Shown: positions 8,900-42,595, numbered from the stretch's first letter. The stretch: 64,000 bases of DNA from Acanthochlamys bracteata (GCA_019914995.1 CM034134.1:1506145-1570144), one strand, 5' to 3'. Translations and numbers: made by a program. Notes: generated by a model not told the origin, from the letters alone.

Positions 8900-11800
8900 A
8901 ATAAGTGGAAGGTAGAAATATTTATCTAACTTTAGCTATGAGTTAGTTGAATGCTCAATTGATCAACAGTTGGAGGATTCAACAACGCCCTATGAAGAAA
9001 TTAACTTATAGTTTTTATGTCTAGAGAGTTGTGCTTAATAAACTCGATTTCTACATATTGATTATGGAAAGTGCAAGCGAAATGGAAAAATCTTAAATAT
9101 GGTATCTAGGTCAAATTTAATGGATATTTGGGAGAGTTTTTTCGAGTCTTTTTATTCAAATTTATATTTTACATTTTTTAATAAAATTTCTACATCATCA
9201 AATTTTATTATTAATTATTATTTTTTTAAAAATAAAAAAATAAAATTTATTTTTTAGAAATTATCATAATACTTCAATCTTTAGAATTTTTTTTAATAAG
9301 TATTTTCAAATATCCACGTAATCATACTGGCAAAGTAGAAGTTAGTGGCTACTTAGTGCTTCTAATCTTTGAATCATACTCGTGTTATGTTTCCAATAAC
9401 AATTAAACAAACAGCAATGAAAACCTATGTAATTGATTGTTCTCTAGAAATTTCCAAAAGAATTTGGTCTTCCATCTCCAACACGTCAAGAACACTAAAC
9501 TTTCATATCCTTGGTGCAAAAATGACCTCACCAAGTTTGGATTTTTTTTGGAAGATTGATATTTTGGCTACTACAGTTGAAGGGTATATAGATTGATATT
9601 TAGAAGTAGCATGTTGATCAGAAACTCCTTGGTACCAAAAGATTCATAAATACATATTCAAAAAAGTAATTAATAGTGTTAAAATAATTGCTTCAGTTTG
9701 TTCTATGTTTTTTTACTCATTCATAATTTATGTTGAACTTTATGTATTATATATATATTCACCTTTTTGGCAGTACATTTTAATAATTTTATACTTTATA
9801 TTTCTAATAAATTTCTATAATATTTTAAAATTGTTTTAATTTTTAAAAAGTACAAAAAAATTTCTAAAGCGTAAATTCTTGTTATACCTATATTATTATT
9901 ATTATTAAAAAAATAGAGTTCTTTTAATTTTTAAAATATCATTTATTTTAAAAAAAATTAATTTGTAAGCATTCTAAAATATCTCTATATTATTAGTCTA
10001 AATAGAATATTAAGTAGGGCACCAAACGAAACATGAAGCATTTTTTCAGATAATAATTATTTCTTCAAATGGGAATAATAGATTCATCTTTTATTTTTAT
10101 AATTTATGAATAATTCATGAATATATATAGAATTCTAGAATGTTGTGTGATAGTAGTATTACTCAAAAGAATGTTGTTTGTTAAATTCATGTGATAGTAG
10201 TATTACCCAAACTGATTTGGACTGTGTTAAATTCCAATAGGTCCAATCAAGGACAAGTTTAATTGGGCCGGAAGATTTCCTTTCTGGATTGAGCCAAGCA
10301 GGCTACAAATTAGTAGCCCATGACAAGCCTAGTGATCCAATAAATAATCAACATTATTGTTTTAATTAATTATTAAATATTATAAACTAAAATAATTCTT
10401 CCTTTTATATTTTAAAACTTGGGCTATAATGAAACAATGCTGAATCGACCTGCCATTATAACTAGCTATAATTCATAAATAATGAATTTATAGTGTTCCT
10501 GTTTTATTAGTTTAGGTAATTAAGAAAAGAACCATTATATATAGAACCTCGTATTATCATATCATCATAGTCGTACTAAAGATCTAAGGTAAGAATGGGA
10601 TTCTAGAATTTTCTAAATCCGAGACCTAATTTAGATTGTGTACAATTATTTTGAACTCACTTTCGTATTTCAGTTGACGTTTCAAATTTTATTTCAAATC
10701 TGAATCATATTTTAAAATTCAAAATCATTCTAAATTTTGCTTCCAAATGCAACTAAAATATAATAACTAAAACTTACTTTCAACTTATTTTTTACCTTTA
10801 AAAACTTATTTAATAAAAATTAACTTTCGAACAACTGAAACACATCCTTAGACTTAGACGCAACCATCAGATGACCTTCAGTCTTTTGTCATTTTATTTT
10901 CCAGTTTCTCAACAATAGGTATAAGTTACGATCAAGATATTTATAGATCACATTTCTGCAGCATTTTGGGGAAAAGTCTCAAAATTAGAAACTACAGTTA
11001 AACCTAAAATTAAGTGTCTCTTATGAGGAGAGATATATGTACTACTATTTTTATAAATACTCTCATGTGGTTCGATCAAACCATCATGAGTCCGAAGATA
11101 AATACGTTATTTTTTTAGAAAAATGAAAGTAAAAGAAAAAAAAGAGCGTTGAAGAAATTTGAAGTTAAAAATTAATGTTGAAGGAAGAATCTATGTTGAG
11201 CTTGACTTTGCTAGACAAAAAAGGAGTTTTTTAGTAGTGGCATGATTCATGAGGGAACGAAATGCGTAGAAAACTTTGGTCCATTTACACTTTGACTTCA
11301 AACCAACAACAGCTCAAAACCCAACAGCCGTGTGGTACTTTTAAAATAAAACTTTTCAAATATATATATTTAAAACATAAGTTTTATTTTTTGATTAAAA
11401 AAATTAAAATTATATATTATATAAATTTTTTATATTTTAAAATAATTTTTTAAATATTTATAAAAAAATATTAAAAATTTGAATTAAAAAATTAAAAAAT
11501 AATTAATTTTGAAAAACTTGGCCAAAATGCTTTGTTGTTCTATTATCCCAAACAAAAAAAAAAACATCCAAATCTCGTACGGTCCCTCTCGTTCTAAACG
11601 TGCTAGTATGAATCTCTATTTATGCCGCAGCATAGATAATCTAGCGTAGGTAGAGTGTAATAACTATTAACATATAATAATAATAATATTTATTATTTAG
11701 ATTTTAGAATTAAATAATTTGTTGATATAATATCAGAATCATAAAATATATTAATTCAAATAACACATACTTTATAATTAATTTTAAAAAAATATTCATA

Positions 11801-12185
11801 TGTTCACATTTTAAATCATAAAATTTTGTGCATATTGAAATATAATATAATTAGCATAACAAAATTATTTTTCTATTAATTTAAATTTATAGTTCAACTG
11901 TTTTTTAACTGTAATCCATTTTCTGTTGGTTCTGTACACAGCATAGTATATTTTAACGTAATATAAATATAATATTACAGAATTAATTATTACTGTTGAT
12001 CTGCTAAAATTAACATTTAAATATTAAAATTAAAATGAAGGTTTGGTCAAATGAAGATTTTCAAAGACCCTGACATGATAAACAGGTACTAATCATATTT
12101 GAATTAGTTGATAAACTAATTACTTTAATTTGACTTAAAAAAATTGTCCATCATATGAAAATTATGGAGAAATAAAAAATAGTTA
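8900..12185. other. AT-rich spacer, no gene seen
   Basis: Very AT-rich, with many A/T runs. Short ORFs here have no recognisable motifs. A 20-odd-bp direct repeat (gtgatagtagtattac.caaa) occurs near 10147 and 10191. A MITE-like end (aaacacatccttaga) occurs near 10840-10855 and resembles the terminus of the MITE at 12186-12306. No other structure could be supported. Confidence 0.5.
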
Positions 12186-12306
12186 GGATGCGTTATCTTG
12201 ACTTGTGAATTTTTTAAAAATAAATTATTAGAAATAATATTATTAAAAATATTATATTTTTTATTAAAAAATAAACTAAAAATAATATTTTATTAGAAAC
12301 ACATCC
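12186..12306. mobile_element. Tourist-like MITE, 121 bp
   Basis: Short AT-rich element with ends ggatgcgttat / ...aaacacatcc (imperfect inverted repeats), flanked by TTA at 12183-12185 and 12307-12309, the target type of PIF/Harbinger-mobilised MITEs. It has no coding capacity. Confidence 0.55.
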
Positions 12307-12914
12307 TTAGTCCCAGAAACCGCGGAAGAGAACCAAACACCGCGTTATTGGTTTAGTTAAATTAACGCGGCCTGTCTCTTTCTCTTCTGAAAAAGCACAT
12401 CATACTCTGTTAGTATGTTGTGTCTGTACTATTTTGCATAATAGAACCTATAAAATACGTTTATTGTAAATAAGGGTTGCATTAAATATATTTGTAAAAT
12501 AAGTGCATTATAGAAGTCTTTTGTATTTTGTATCAATGTTTTAAAAATTGAACCGGGGCATCTAAATAGTTGAACCACTATCAAACTACTAAACCAAGCA
12601 ATTTAACATGACCGAAACACAAACAGATTTATGGTTTTTGCGGCGAAAATGGGTTCAAATTGCTTCTCATTATAGCTTGTATTGTCAAGAAACTGAAGTT
12701 TAAAACTTTTAAATTTTAAATTCCAACTTCTGATTTTTCATTCTAATTCATAATGGTTCTATTAAGTAAGCTCTAATCATGATAAATTATCTATATATTG
12801 CACATATTAGCTTCGAATTGGTTTTCATATACAAGATAGTAGAACAAGGATTTGAAGGGTATGAAACAAGAATTATCTATATATTGCACGTATAGAGCTA
12901 ACGATAACACACCC

Positions 12915-13700
12915 TAAGGGTGGCAATTTGGGTTAGTGAATCGATTTCGGATTAACCTATTTAATAATTGGGTCAAACTCATTCAACCTTAATTTAATTT
13001 ATGAATTTTTACGAGTCATAATTGTCAATCTTAACGCAACCTATTTATAACCGGGTCAAGTTAAAGTCGACTTATTTAATAATTAAAATTATTTATTTTT
13101 AATTCTATGTGTTTAAGCTTGACTGAAGTTATAAAATTAATTACAATAAATATGTACGATATTGTTACAGAAGATATATTATGAGTGTCCGTTAAGATGT
13201 ATATGTTTTAGTATCTTTATCGGTCCTTCTAATATTTCAAAATTTTTTTTAAAATTTTTTGTTAATATGTAGTGATAGCTGAAATTTTATAATTATAAAT
13301 AGATAATAATACTTTTTACAAAATCTAAATTTGTTGTTAAAGAAACACCTATATAGTCATACTTTCGATAATATTATAATTTTTATCTTGCACTATTTTA
13401 CTAAAATATAAAATAATTAATTAATTATAAATATAATATAATTTATTAATTTATAAATTATTATTATTGATTTCTTTTGTTGCCAAATACGGTAATGAAA
13501 AACTAAAAAGAATTGTTTTTTTAAAATGTGGCAATTTAAATTGATAGGTTAATTTTGGATCAATCTATTTAATAACTGGATCAAAATCGTTCAACTCTAA
13601 TTCAAACTATATATCTATATAGGTCAAAATTTTCAATACTAATCCAAGTTAAATAGATTAATTCTGAATTTTTGAATCGAGTCATATATTGTCACCCTTA
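12915..13700. mobile_element. hAT-type MITE, old copy
   Basis: Terminal inverted repeats TAAGGGTGGCAA / TTGTCACCCTTA, flanked by near-identical 8-bp duplications ACACACCC (12907-12914) and ACACACCT (13701-13708). Inside are decayed 'aataattgggtcaaa' and 'aaccgggtcaa' motifs shared with the younger copy at 47133-47688. The 8-bp target duplication and end sequence suggest hAT mobilisation. It lies just upstream of the Nudix gene promoter. About 230 bp longer than the other copies, so probably with internal additions. Confidence 0.7.
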
Positions 13701-13915
13701 ACACACCTATTACACCAAATGCAAACACCATAAAACGCTTTACTACTTTTGCAAAAACTATCAGCAGTAGACTTTCTTTGCCAAATTAAAGTCTTAAAAC
13801 AAAAGTCTTGGCTTTACATTATCACCACCATAGGTAGAGCACACAATATTTATTATATCTATCCATTTCAAAGGAACCTCCCTCTCTCTTTCCATTTCCA
13901 ATCCTATCTTCTCTC

Positions 13916-13923
13916 TATATAAA
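13916..13923 (+). promoter_or_regulatory. TATA box of the Nudix gene
   Basis: TATATAAA in a CT-rich stretch, 133 bp upstream of the Nudix ATG. It leaves room for a leader of about 100 nt, rich in pyrimidines as is common in plant 5' UTRs. Confidence 0.55.
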
Positions 13924-14048
13924 TCTCTCTTCAATCCTTTCAATCCATCAAAATCTTTCGTCCATCTTAAACAAAACCTCAAACTTTTTCGAATCAATAG
14001 CTATAAGCTAACAGAGAAATAGATAGCTTCAGTCCGTGGTTATCTGTC

Positions 14049-15510
14049 ATGGTTGTTATAGTGCAAGGTAACATGTTGAAGAAGCAGGACAGCAATATAG
14101 GCTTGCCTGAAGTAGCAAGACAAGGGAGAACATTGCAGCGGTACAGCGCCAACGGTGGCAGACTCATTGTTGGGTGTGTGTGATTAAGTTTGTTCAATTT
14201 TTGCATAAATTTCTTTTGATTAATTGGATTTTTTGATTGATAGGTGATAAATTGTTTTGTTGAGAACAGGTGTGTACCTTATAGATTGAAAGAGGCCCGG
14301 GGAATCGATGGTCCCGTAGAGCATGTAGTTGAGCTTCTTGTGATTTCTTCTCAAAAGGGTCATGGAATAATGTTCCCGAAGGTAATAAATAATTGTTTCA
14401 ATTTGCTTATGATTTTACCCCTTGGAAGGTAAATACATTTGAAGCGAGGAGTTGGAATTCTGCCTAAATTTGTTAGTTTTTTCTTGCTATCGTTGTATTA
14501 ATAATGATTCTGACTTAATAATAATCTGATAGAAATATTCTTTCCATAGTAGCTAGTAATTGAAAAGGGTGTGAAATATTGGCAACATATTCATCTAAGG
14601 GCTTGTTTGGTTGCAGTAAAGTGAGTTTTCTAATAAATGAGTTCTTGAAAAGTGAGTTTCTTAAGAAGTGGGTTTGAGAAGTGCATTAAGTTTTTGTGTT
14701 TGATTGTAGTTAGAAGTGGGTCTGGAAGTGAGCTTTTGTGTTTTGGTTATATTTGGAAAGAAGTTTGAAAGTGAACTTTTTGGCAAGAAAAAGTGAGTTT
14801 GGAGAGAACTGACACACTCTTAAATGTCTAGAGATTTTTCGAGCATTGCTGCAAATTATTGAGCTTATCTTCGAAATCATTACATTCTTTCTCTCATTTT
14901 AGAGTGCCCTATTTTTTATTTCAGTGTTGTTTTTCCGGCATTTGCCTCATTTTTTGTTTGATTCTTGCAGGGAGGTTGGGAAATTGATGAGACAGAAAAG
15001 CAAGCAGCTGCTAGAGAAGCTATGGAAGAAGCTGGAGTTTTAGGAAATGTTGAGGTACCAAATCCTTTGAATTATCTATCGAACATTTCACTTTTATTTC
15101 CTATCACATTGATTATCCTGTTAGAAGAGCGAGTGTCTTACATAAACTTTTATCTTCTATGCAATACTACAGGTTAGCCTTGGCAATTGGACATACAATA
15201 GCAAAAGATACGGTATTGCCTATGAGGTGATCATGTTTCCGTTGAATGTTACTGATGTGCTTGAGCTTTGGCCTGAGATTGATCTCCGCAAAAGAAGCTG
15301 GGTAAGTAGTTTCTAACAGTTCCATTATACAATGTGCATAATCCACAAAAATCACTGAGGTATGAATGATGGAATATCTGATATGTTTTGTTAATGTAGG
15401 TCACTGTAGAGGAAGCACTAAAGGAATGCCAGCATACCTGGATGAAAGAAGCATTGCAGAGATTACTACTGCGCCTTTCGAATTCAAGAAGGACAATCTT
15501 TGATTCTTGA
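14049..15510 (+). CDS. Nudix hydrolase, plant NUDT4/12/13/16-21 class
   Basis: Five exons fit standard splice sites and one 187-codon frame: 14049-14173, 14270-14381, 14971-15054, 15173-15301, 15400-15510 (561 bp including stop). The protein (186 aa) begins MVVIVQGNMLKK and has LQRY near residue 32, GCVPYR, then ELLVISSQKGHGIMFPKGGWE leading into a perfect Nudix box (GX5EX7REUXEEXGU) in exon 3: G of GGWEID, E of DETEK, then REAMEEAGV. The box glutamates bind divalent metal. Later W.Y.SKRYG and LWPEIDLRKRSW match the plant subfamily that includes Arabidopsis NUDT4, 12, 13, 16-18 and 21, which act on diadenosine polyphosphates or diphosphoinositol polyphosphates. The exact substrate cannot be told from sequence. 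Intron 2 (589 bp) holds a MITE-like fragment. Convergent with the SYD-like gene. All key residues are intact. Confidence 0.93.
14594..14820. repeat. MITE-like fragment in Nudix intron 2
   Basis: Starts TAAGGGCTTGTTTGGTTGCAG, the left-end signature of the Tourist-like MITE at 39275-39511 (TAA then GGGCTTGTTT). It is followed by repeated gtgagttt/agtggg units. No matching right terminus was found, so it may be truncated. Confidence 0.35.
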
Positions 15511-16489
15511 GATACAACATTGAGCCAAGAGAGCATCAAATTTGCTTCAAGCTGCAGAGTTCTGATCATGAGTTCGATCGATCCATAAAAATCCGTACTT
15601 TAACTGAGATGTTTGCTGGGAATTGGACACTCAGCAAATCCCGCAAAGTATAATATGGCACTAGGTGCATATTCAAGTTGGAATCATGAAGCATGTTTGG
15701 TACCACCTGAATCATCATCAACTGAAACCTGAATTGAAATTCTCAATTTCAGTGATACAGAAAATGTGGCTGACAACAATCAAGCAGCCATAAGCGATAA
15801 CAATTGTGGAAAACCTTGATGCATAACCCTGCAAAGAACATTAATTCGAGCTGCGTACATGCATTGAGGATCGGTAAAGCATTCTGAGAAGCATTTTAGC
15901 ACTACGCTCGCACAAAATGGTTTCTACAAGCACTGATGGTACAAAAATTCATCTGACTTTTGTCAAATTGGTTGTATAGATACAGAGAAAATTCAAGTAC
16001 ATTTTTATTCTGGATTAGAATCTTGAAATAAATTTTTTTCTCTTTCATACTTAATACTTGAATATTGAAGTTCTATTACATACAGAAGTTCTGATATGCA
16101 GAAGCCGACATAAATGGTATCAGCAAGTTTCTTTAAAACTTCGCTTTAACATACACCACCCAGTATTCACTTCTTGTGTGAAGCTTTAAGGCCCCTTCAA
16201 TAACCAAGCATAAGGCCCCTTCAACCTGTATACGAAGATGAACGAGTACCAAAAGATACAACCACAGCTAAGAACTGTACCCTACCACATGTGCTCAACT
16301 CTTCCATGGTTAGCGTTGCGAAGCATATATACACATACAGTAAAAAGTTGGAAGTAGTCGTGCTACTCTTATGAGCTACCTACACTAAGCAATATTTAAG
16401 CATTTGGAACAAAATTCTCCCTTTTCAGTGTTTAGGTTTGACTTGAGGCACTACAATGGATAGATCCAGTTGCTGAAATCCATAGCTGA
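15511..16489. other. 3' UTRs of two convergent genes
   Basis: No coding sequence. The first part should hold the 3' UTR of the Nudix gene (+) and the last part that of the SYD-like gene (-). A run ataaattttttt near 16027 and several aataaa-like stretches could act in 3' end formation, but no site can be fixed. Confidence 0.5.
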
Positions 16490-37688
<21,199 letters not shown>

Positions 37689-37708
37689 TTTGACATAAAG
37701 ATCTGAAG

Positions 37709-39648
37709 CTACAAGAAGGGAACACAACATTAGATTAAGGACAAAATTCTATGTATCCAAGGTAAAAATAAAACAACTAGTAGCAAGCTTGCCAAACCTA
37801 TAAACCATCAACATCTTTAGAAAAACATACTAAAGTCATGAACTTCATGAACTAGGAAAACGTCTCACTCACATTCACAGGTAAACACATAAATGTCATC
37901 TTGGTGGCTATGAACTAAATGTCTTTAAAGATGCTCAAGATCCATTGGCATATGTTAAACAGCTTTCCTTCAGACTGATATAAAACCTCATTCACACAAT
38001 TTAAGAAGGTCAGGCCAGGTTGCCTGCATTTCCTGCTAATAGCTAAAAGAAGTTTGTCAATTCCTCGTACAGGGCAAAAGGCACCAACTTTTGGCAACTT
38101 AATGAGCTACAATGGTTTGTAGAAAGAAAATTCTTCTGACCATGAAAGCGTTCAAGTATGAATCAGAAAAACCAACTGTTTTAACTGCAAGCTCAAACGA
38201 ATTAAAGCTAGGCAAGGATTTACGACAGAGGTGGCAAAGCAGTCAAAGAAATAGAACAATTCTTAAATCACCAGCATTTCAACTAAAATAACAAATCAAA
38301 GCCAAGAAAATCTAAAGCAGAAAAAGAAGATTAATCCATCTTCAACCTAACAGAAGCAGATCACTTTGTTGAATACATAAATTAAACCATTTCTTAAGCG
38401 AAAAAAATACATTTCAAGTTTTTAACTAAAAACATTTCCATATACCAAAAAAGCAACTTCCTTTCAGATGAAATCCATTTTTTGCAGAGCAATTTTGCTC
38501 TTTTGGGCATTAAAAATACCTTTCTGATCTCTCCCCTAGAACCAATCCCAAAATTCCCAACTCAACTAATGCAAGAATCCACCCGACACTAACTACGACT
38601 CAAATTCAAGAAACCCACTCCTAATTACAGCATTTGAGCACAAAAAAAAATAATAATAAATAATAGGTAAAAAATAAATAATAATTTAAAATAATTTAAA
38701 AATTAAATTGACTATAACAGGTAAATTAAACTAACCGATAAACTAAACAGCTCATCTCAACTTTTTAACCTCTAAAACCACTCACACACAATCAGAGCAG
38801 CTTCTTTGAAATCAACGCCACCATTATCAAAGTTTTTTATTTCAATTTTTTGGGGTAAAGGATTTTGATCACTAACAACATATTTTTCAGCTCTGCCCTA
38901 GGACCAACCCCAAAATTCCCAACTCAAACGACTGCAGTAATCCACCCAGACACTACCACAACTGAAATTCAAGAAACCAACGCCTGAGTACACCATTCAA
39001 CTACCAAAAACATTCCCCAAAGAAGACAGCAATAACCTTATCCAATCCCAAAATCAAAGCTGAACTACATTGAATGGGGCAAACAAGAGCGGTGTTACTT
39101 TTAATTAAAAATCGATGCTCTACTTGTTTAGATCAAGCCAATTCTTTCCACAGAAATTTGTTCGTTTGGTGTAACCATTTAACTTTTGGTTACTAACAAA
39201 AACTTTTTCAGCTGCCCGAGGACGAAGCAAAACTTCCTAACTTGAACAGCTGCAGAAATCCACCGAGACACTAAGGGCTTGTTTCAAATACACCGAACTC
39301 CACTTCCTCCCTCCAGATTTTGAGTTTGGCAACTTCACGTGTTTACAATGTCACTCCGAACTCCACTTCCACACCGAAGTCCACTTCTACCAAAATTTTA
39401 TTCTAAGAGTTTCAATGAAGTCTACTTCCACCGAACTCCACTTCTTACCAAACTCCATTTTCATGAAACTCAATTTTGTGAAACTTACTTACGTGCATTT
39501 AAAACACGCCCTAACTACAAATACAGAAACCAACACCTAAATCACACCCTGCAACTACCAAAGTATCCCCAAGAAAAGACAGTAATGATCCATCCAATCT
39601 GAATCGAAGCTGAACTAGATCGAATGTGGTAAGCAAGAAAGGTGTTAC
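37709..39648 (-). other. 5' UTR intron of the SYD-like gene
   Basis: Acceptor cttgtag at 37709 lies 20 bp upstream of the ATG. A donor GTAACACC at 39648 ends a non-coding first exon (ataaag). The 1,940-bp intron contains three degenerate direct repeats and one Tourist MITE. Large leader introns are common in plant chromatin genes and can raise expression. The 5' end of the first exon is not fixed (about 39770). Confidence 0.6.
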
Positions 39649-39665
39649 CTTTATTATAAATCCGC
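38515..39665. repeat. Three degenerate direct repeats in SYD leader intron
   Basis: The block 'ccta.gaccaa.ccc.aaattcccaactc...tgca.taatccaccc.gacacta..ac.ac...attcaagaaacc' occurs from about 38525, 38890 and 39212. Copies 2 and 3 also share a downstream part up to ggtgttac.ttt near 39091 and 39641. Copy 3 is interrupted by the MITE at 39275-39511. The last copy ends at the leader donor splice site, so copy 2 carries a duplicate of that splice region (ggtgttacttt). Confidence 0.75.
39275..39511. mobile_element. Tourist-like MITE in SYD leader intron
   Basis: 237 bp with ends GGGCTTGTTTCAAATACAC / GTGCATTTAAAACACGCCC and TAA target duplications at 39272-39274 and 39512-39514. Internally it repeats ccgaactccacttc. 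The neighbouring direct repeat at 38580-38600 has an uninterrupted gacactaactac, which is the empty site. Confidence 0.85.
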
Positions 39666-39770
39666 TTTGAGGAAATCGAACTTCGGATTTATGGAAGATG
39701 AGACTACTGGTGTGAGATAGATTCCAATTCGGCCATGAAAATGGTTTCGAAACGAAGAAGCGGACCACAG
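39649..39770 (-). other. Probable non-coding first exon of SYD-like gene
   Basis: Ends at donor GTAACACC (39648). GC content is higher than in the flanks and there is no extended ORF on the - strand in frame with the CDS. A CCAATAAAA-like element lies just upstream at about 39793-39802. The start is an estimate. Confidence 0.4.
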
Positions 39771-39814
39771 TATGAGAACGGGGAAGTTCTGTTTTATTGG
39801 TTTTGAGAAAATAA

Positions 39815-40111
39815 AGGCGTGTTTCAAATGATCCGTAACTGAATTTCGTAAAAATAAAAAATAAAAAGTAAAATTTTTTAGAAAATAAATTAGAAGTAGA
39901 GTTTAGTATTTGTGTTTTAATAAGTTTTGAAAGTATATTAAAAATTAAAAAATATAATTGTATTAAAAAATGTGTAAATAAGAAAGTTGGAACTGAAATT
40001 CCGCATATGAAAGTAAAGTTCTGATTTTTTTGTGTAATTGAATGATATGAATTATTCGGAACTCAAAATCTGGTGGGAGAAAGTGAAATTATGAGCGTTT
40101 AAAACACGCTT
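39815..40111. mobile_element. Tourist-like MITE upstream of SYD-like gene
   Basis: About 297 bp with imperfect ends aggcgtgtttcaaatga / gagcgtttaaaacacgctt, flanked by TAA (39812-39814 and 40112-40114). Related in end sequence to the MITE at 39275-39511 but with a different interior. It occupies the proximal promoter position. Confidence 0.65.
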
Positions 40112-40211
40112 TAAAACGGAGAAAAGTGGAACTACGGTTTTGCAATATCAGCCCAAAGAAACTGATTTATGCATAATCAGGACTCAAATTTGTATAATGT
40201 TCTGTTTAGGT

Positions 40212-40777
40212 TAGGAGTGGCAATTCGGATATATGGATCATTTTCGGATCGATCTTTATAATAATCGGATCAAAATTGTTTAACTTTAATCTGACCTATT
40301 TATTTATATGGATAAAATGTGTCAATCCTAACACAATCTTTTTAATAACCGGGTCAAATTTAGATTTATAAATTTAATAATTAAAATTATTCAATAAATT
40401 TATAAATATCAATTTTTAGTAATAATATATACATTTTATTAATTATGATATATCTAAAAATAAAAAATTTTAATTTTAATAAAGTTTATAAATTAAGGTA
40501 AAATTAGTTAAATTAAGATAAATTAAATATATATATACAAATTAAATTTAAATTTTATACTATTATTTTCTAATTATTAAATAATACATATTATATAAAT
40601 AGTTAAACAAGTCAATTTCGAGTCAATTCGAATCCGATCCGAATTCGTTTAATATTTTCGGATCAATTTCGGTCGATCCAAAATTGACCAAATTCGACTA
40701 AGATCTGACCAGAACTCGACTTTTTCGGGTCAGGTTCGAGTAAGATTTTCAAATTGGGTCAAAATTTGCCACTCTTA
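40212..40777. mobile_element. hAT-type MITE
   Basis: 566 bp. Inverted ends TAGGAGTGGCAA / TTTGCCACTCTTA, flanked by GTTTAGGT (40204-40211) and ATTTGGGT (40778-40785), a decayed 8-bp duplication. The interior matches the copy at 47133-47688: atggatcattttcgg, aataatcggatcaaaattg, ttatatggataaaa and aataaccgggtcaaa. Confidence 0.75.
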
Positions 40778-41029
40778 ATTTGGGTGAGCTGAAACAAAAA
40801 AAGCTTATTGAAGGATATGTTTGGCTTTGTAAATTAGGAGCTTACCAAAATAATGAGCGTACTTTTAAATAAGTAGTTATATCTCATAAGTGTGTTTGAG
40901 TAGAATAGGCTGAGAACAGTGTCTAATAAAAAAATACTTATAAACCAAAAGAAAAATATAAATGACTAAAATATTCTTACTACATAATATGTGATATATA
41001 TGTAACTCTTTTTTATGTAATAATGGATT

Positions 41030-41330
41030 ACTATGGTAACAAATACAATTTCATGTTGTTTGTCTTGGATAGTTTGCGATATTTGTTAATATTTGAAAAC
41101 GAGCCTTACATACACAACAAGTGTCTTCAAAAATATTCTTCCATGAAGATTACATGTGGTTGAATCTTTTTTGCACACCTCTTGGTAACCTCATTCCAAA
41201 TGTACTACAACGACATTCATGTAGCTGATTTCTTCTATTATCACTTCATGTGAGCATAGGTATCCTTTTCTATGTATATTATGCATCTACCAAATAATAT
41301 TTATTCCTTCAAAGATAAGGACTGTTAAAC
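41030..41330 (-). pseudogene. PIF/Harbinger (HARBI1-like) transposase remnant
   Basis: Broken frames on the - strand spell, in the order of HARBI1 family nucleases, YYLVDA (the DDE nuclease core aspartate region), GYLCSHE, EEYF.RHLLCM (family pattern ELFN.RHS.LRN) and KARFQILTNIANYPR (family pattern KARFPIL...P.YP). Frameshifts and stops occur every few codons. Upstream parts, probably to about 41700, are too decayed to read. A dead relic; it may be the source type for the Tourist MITEs nearby, which is inference. Confidence 0.65.
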
Positions 41331-42595
41331 TCGGATTTACATGATACTTCATCGAATATCTATGTACTATAAGCAATGCAAATATGAAACACATTGAAAA
41401 TCATATATAATCAAAATGTTATGAGTGGCATACTCTTTGCTGCCACCGCAAGGTATAGCATGTGAAATAGTAGTGTATTTTGATATAAGTACCCTAGATA
41501 GCTCTAATGCAATTGTGATGAAAATATTTGATGTTAGAATGATATATTTGATTCAGTTGAATATAAAGCCATAATGAACACTAGACATCATCGCTAACTA
41601 TTTCACCAAGAAATATATCGTACATTCTATTGCCTATGATTTTCCTCATTCTATTTAGGATAAGGTTTGGTAACATCTACTGATAATTTTATGATATACT
41701 CTTAACACTTTGTGGAAATGTCTATTAATAGTTTTGCTTGAGTAATTAAAACTATCTTAGCATAACGTATTTTCAATACTGTAAGCATAAGTTATTAGTA
41801 AGAGTTGCGTTGCTTCACAATCCCCGCATGTAATACATCTCTCATACCTTGGGGGTCTTGGCTGTATCATCGCTCTCACCTTCACTAACTCTTGATCATG
41901 TTTTTCTTTATCATTCCATTGAAAATTTTCGAAACCACTTTTCATGAGAAAAAACAAACAAAACATTACTACTCAGGACTTGTGTTGCTTCAATTGATGA
42001 GTGCTAGCATCAAGTCCCCACCATGTCCCAACATAATTCTCAATTGATATTGAAAGCTATAGCATAAGAAAATAAGTTGAAAGCCTTTATTAAACACATG
42101 CAGATGATACCATAAGAATATATTAAACTTTTCAAAGCAGATTTCATTACAATTCTCTTTAACTCACACAAGATTTTGTTATATTTAGCTGTTAATCCAG
42201 CTCAAATATTCGCCAATCATGTCTTCAGAATACGCAAAAGAAAATTCCACTTTGAGCTTCTGCACGATGAGTGCTGATTCAAAGTAAACTCTGTAGGCTA
42301 GCTCTTGTTTGTAAAGGACTAGTGCATGAATGATGCTATCCGCATATGTTGTAGCTCTCACTGACAATATGGTAAGCAAGTTACGAGCAGCATGATTCAT
42401 ATGAGCTGCTATACATAGAGGTCTAATTGGTGACCAGCAAGCTTAAATAGGAGACTGTGTTAGGTGGACAGTAAGCTCAAGTTTTATTGTTGACAAAAGA
42501 GGTCGAAAGAGGAGGCAGCATGCCTTTAGTGATAGAAGTGCTTATAGACAAAAGAGGAAGGATAAGCAACAGCTAACGGTACAAGAATCATGTCC
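41331..42595. other. AT-rich spacer, possible Harbinger remnants
   Basis: Short - strand ORFs at 41757-41966 and 42185-42400 show no motif I recognise. They could be decayed N-terminal parts of the Harbinger element. No other feature. Confidence 0.4.

Noticed and set aside
8604-8900. 98-aa ORF on the + strand opposite the 74-aa ORF
   Set aside because: No upstream promoter signal on that strand, and the - strand frame has the TATA-like element; probably antisense shadow coding.
42185-42400. 71-aa ORF on the - strand (MNHAARNLLTIL)
   Set aside because: No recognisable family, no promoter, next to decayed transposon sequence; not enough support to call a gene.
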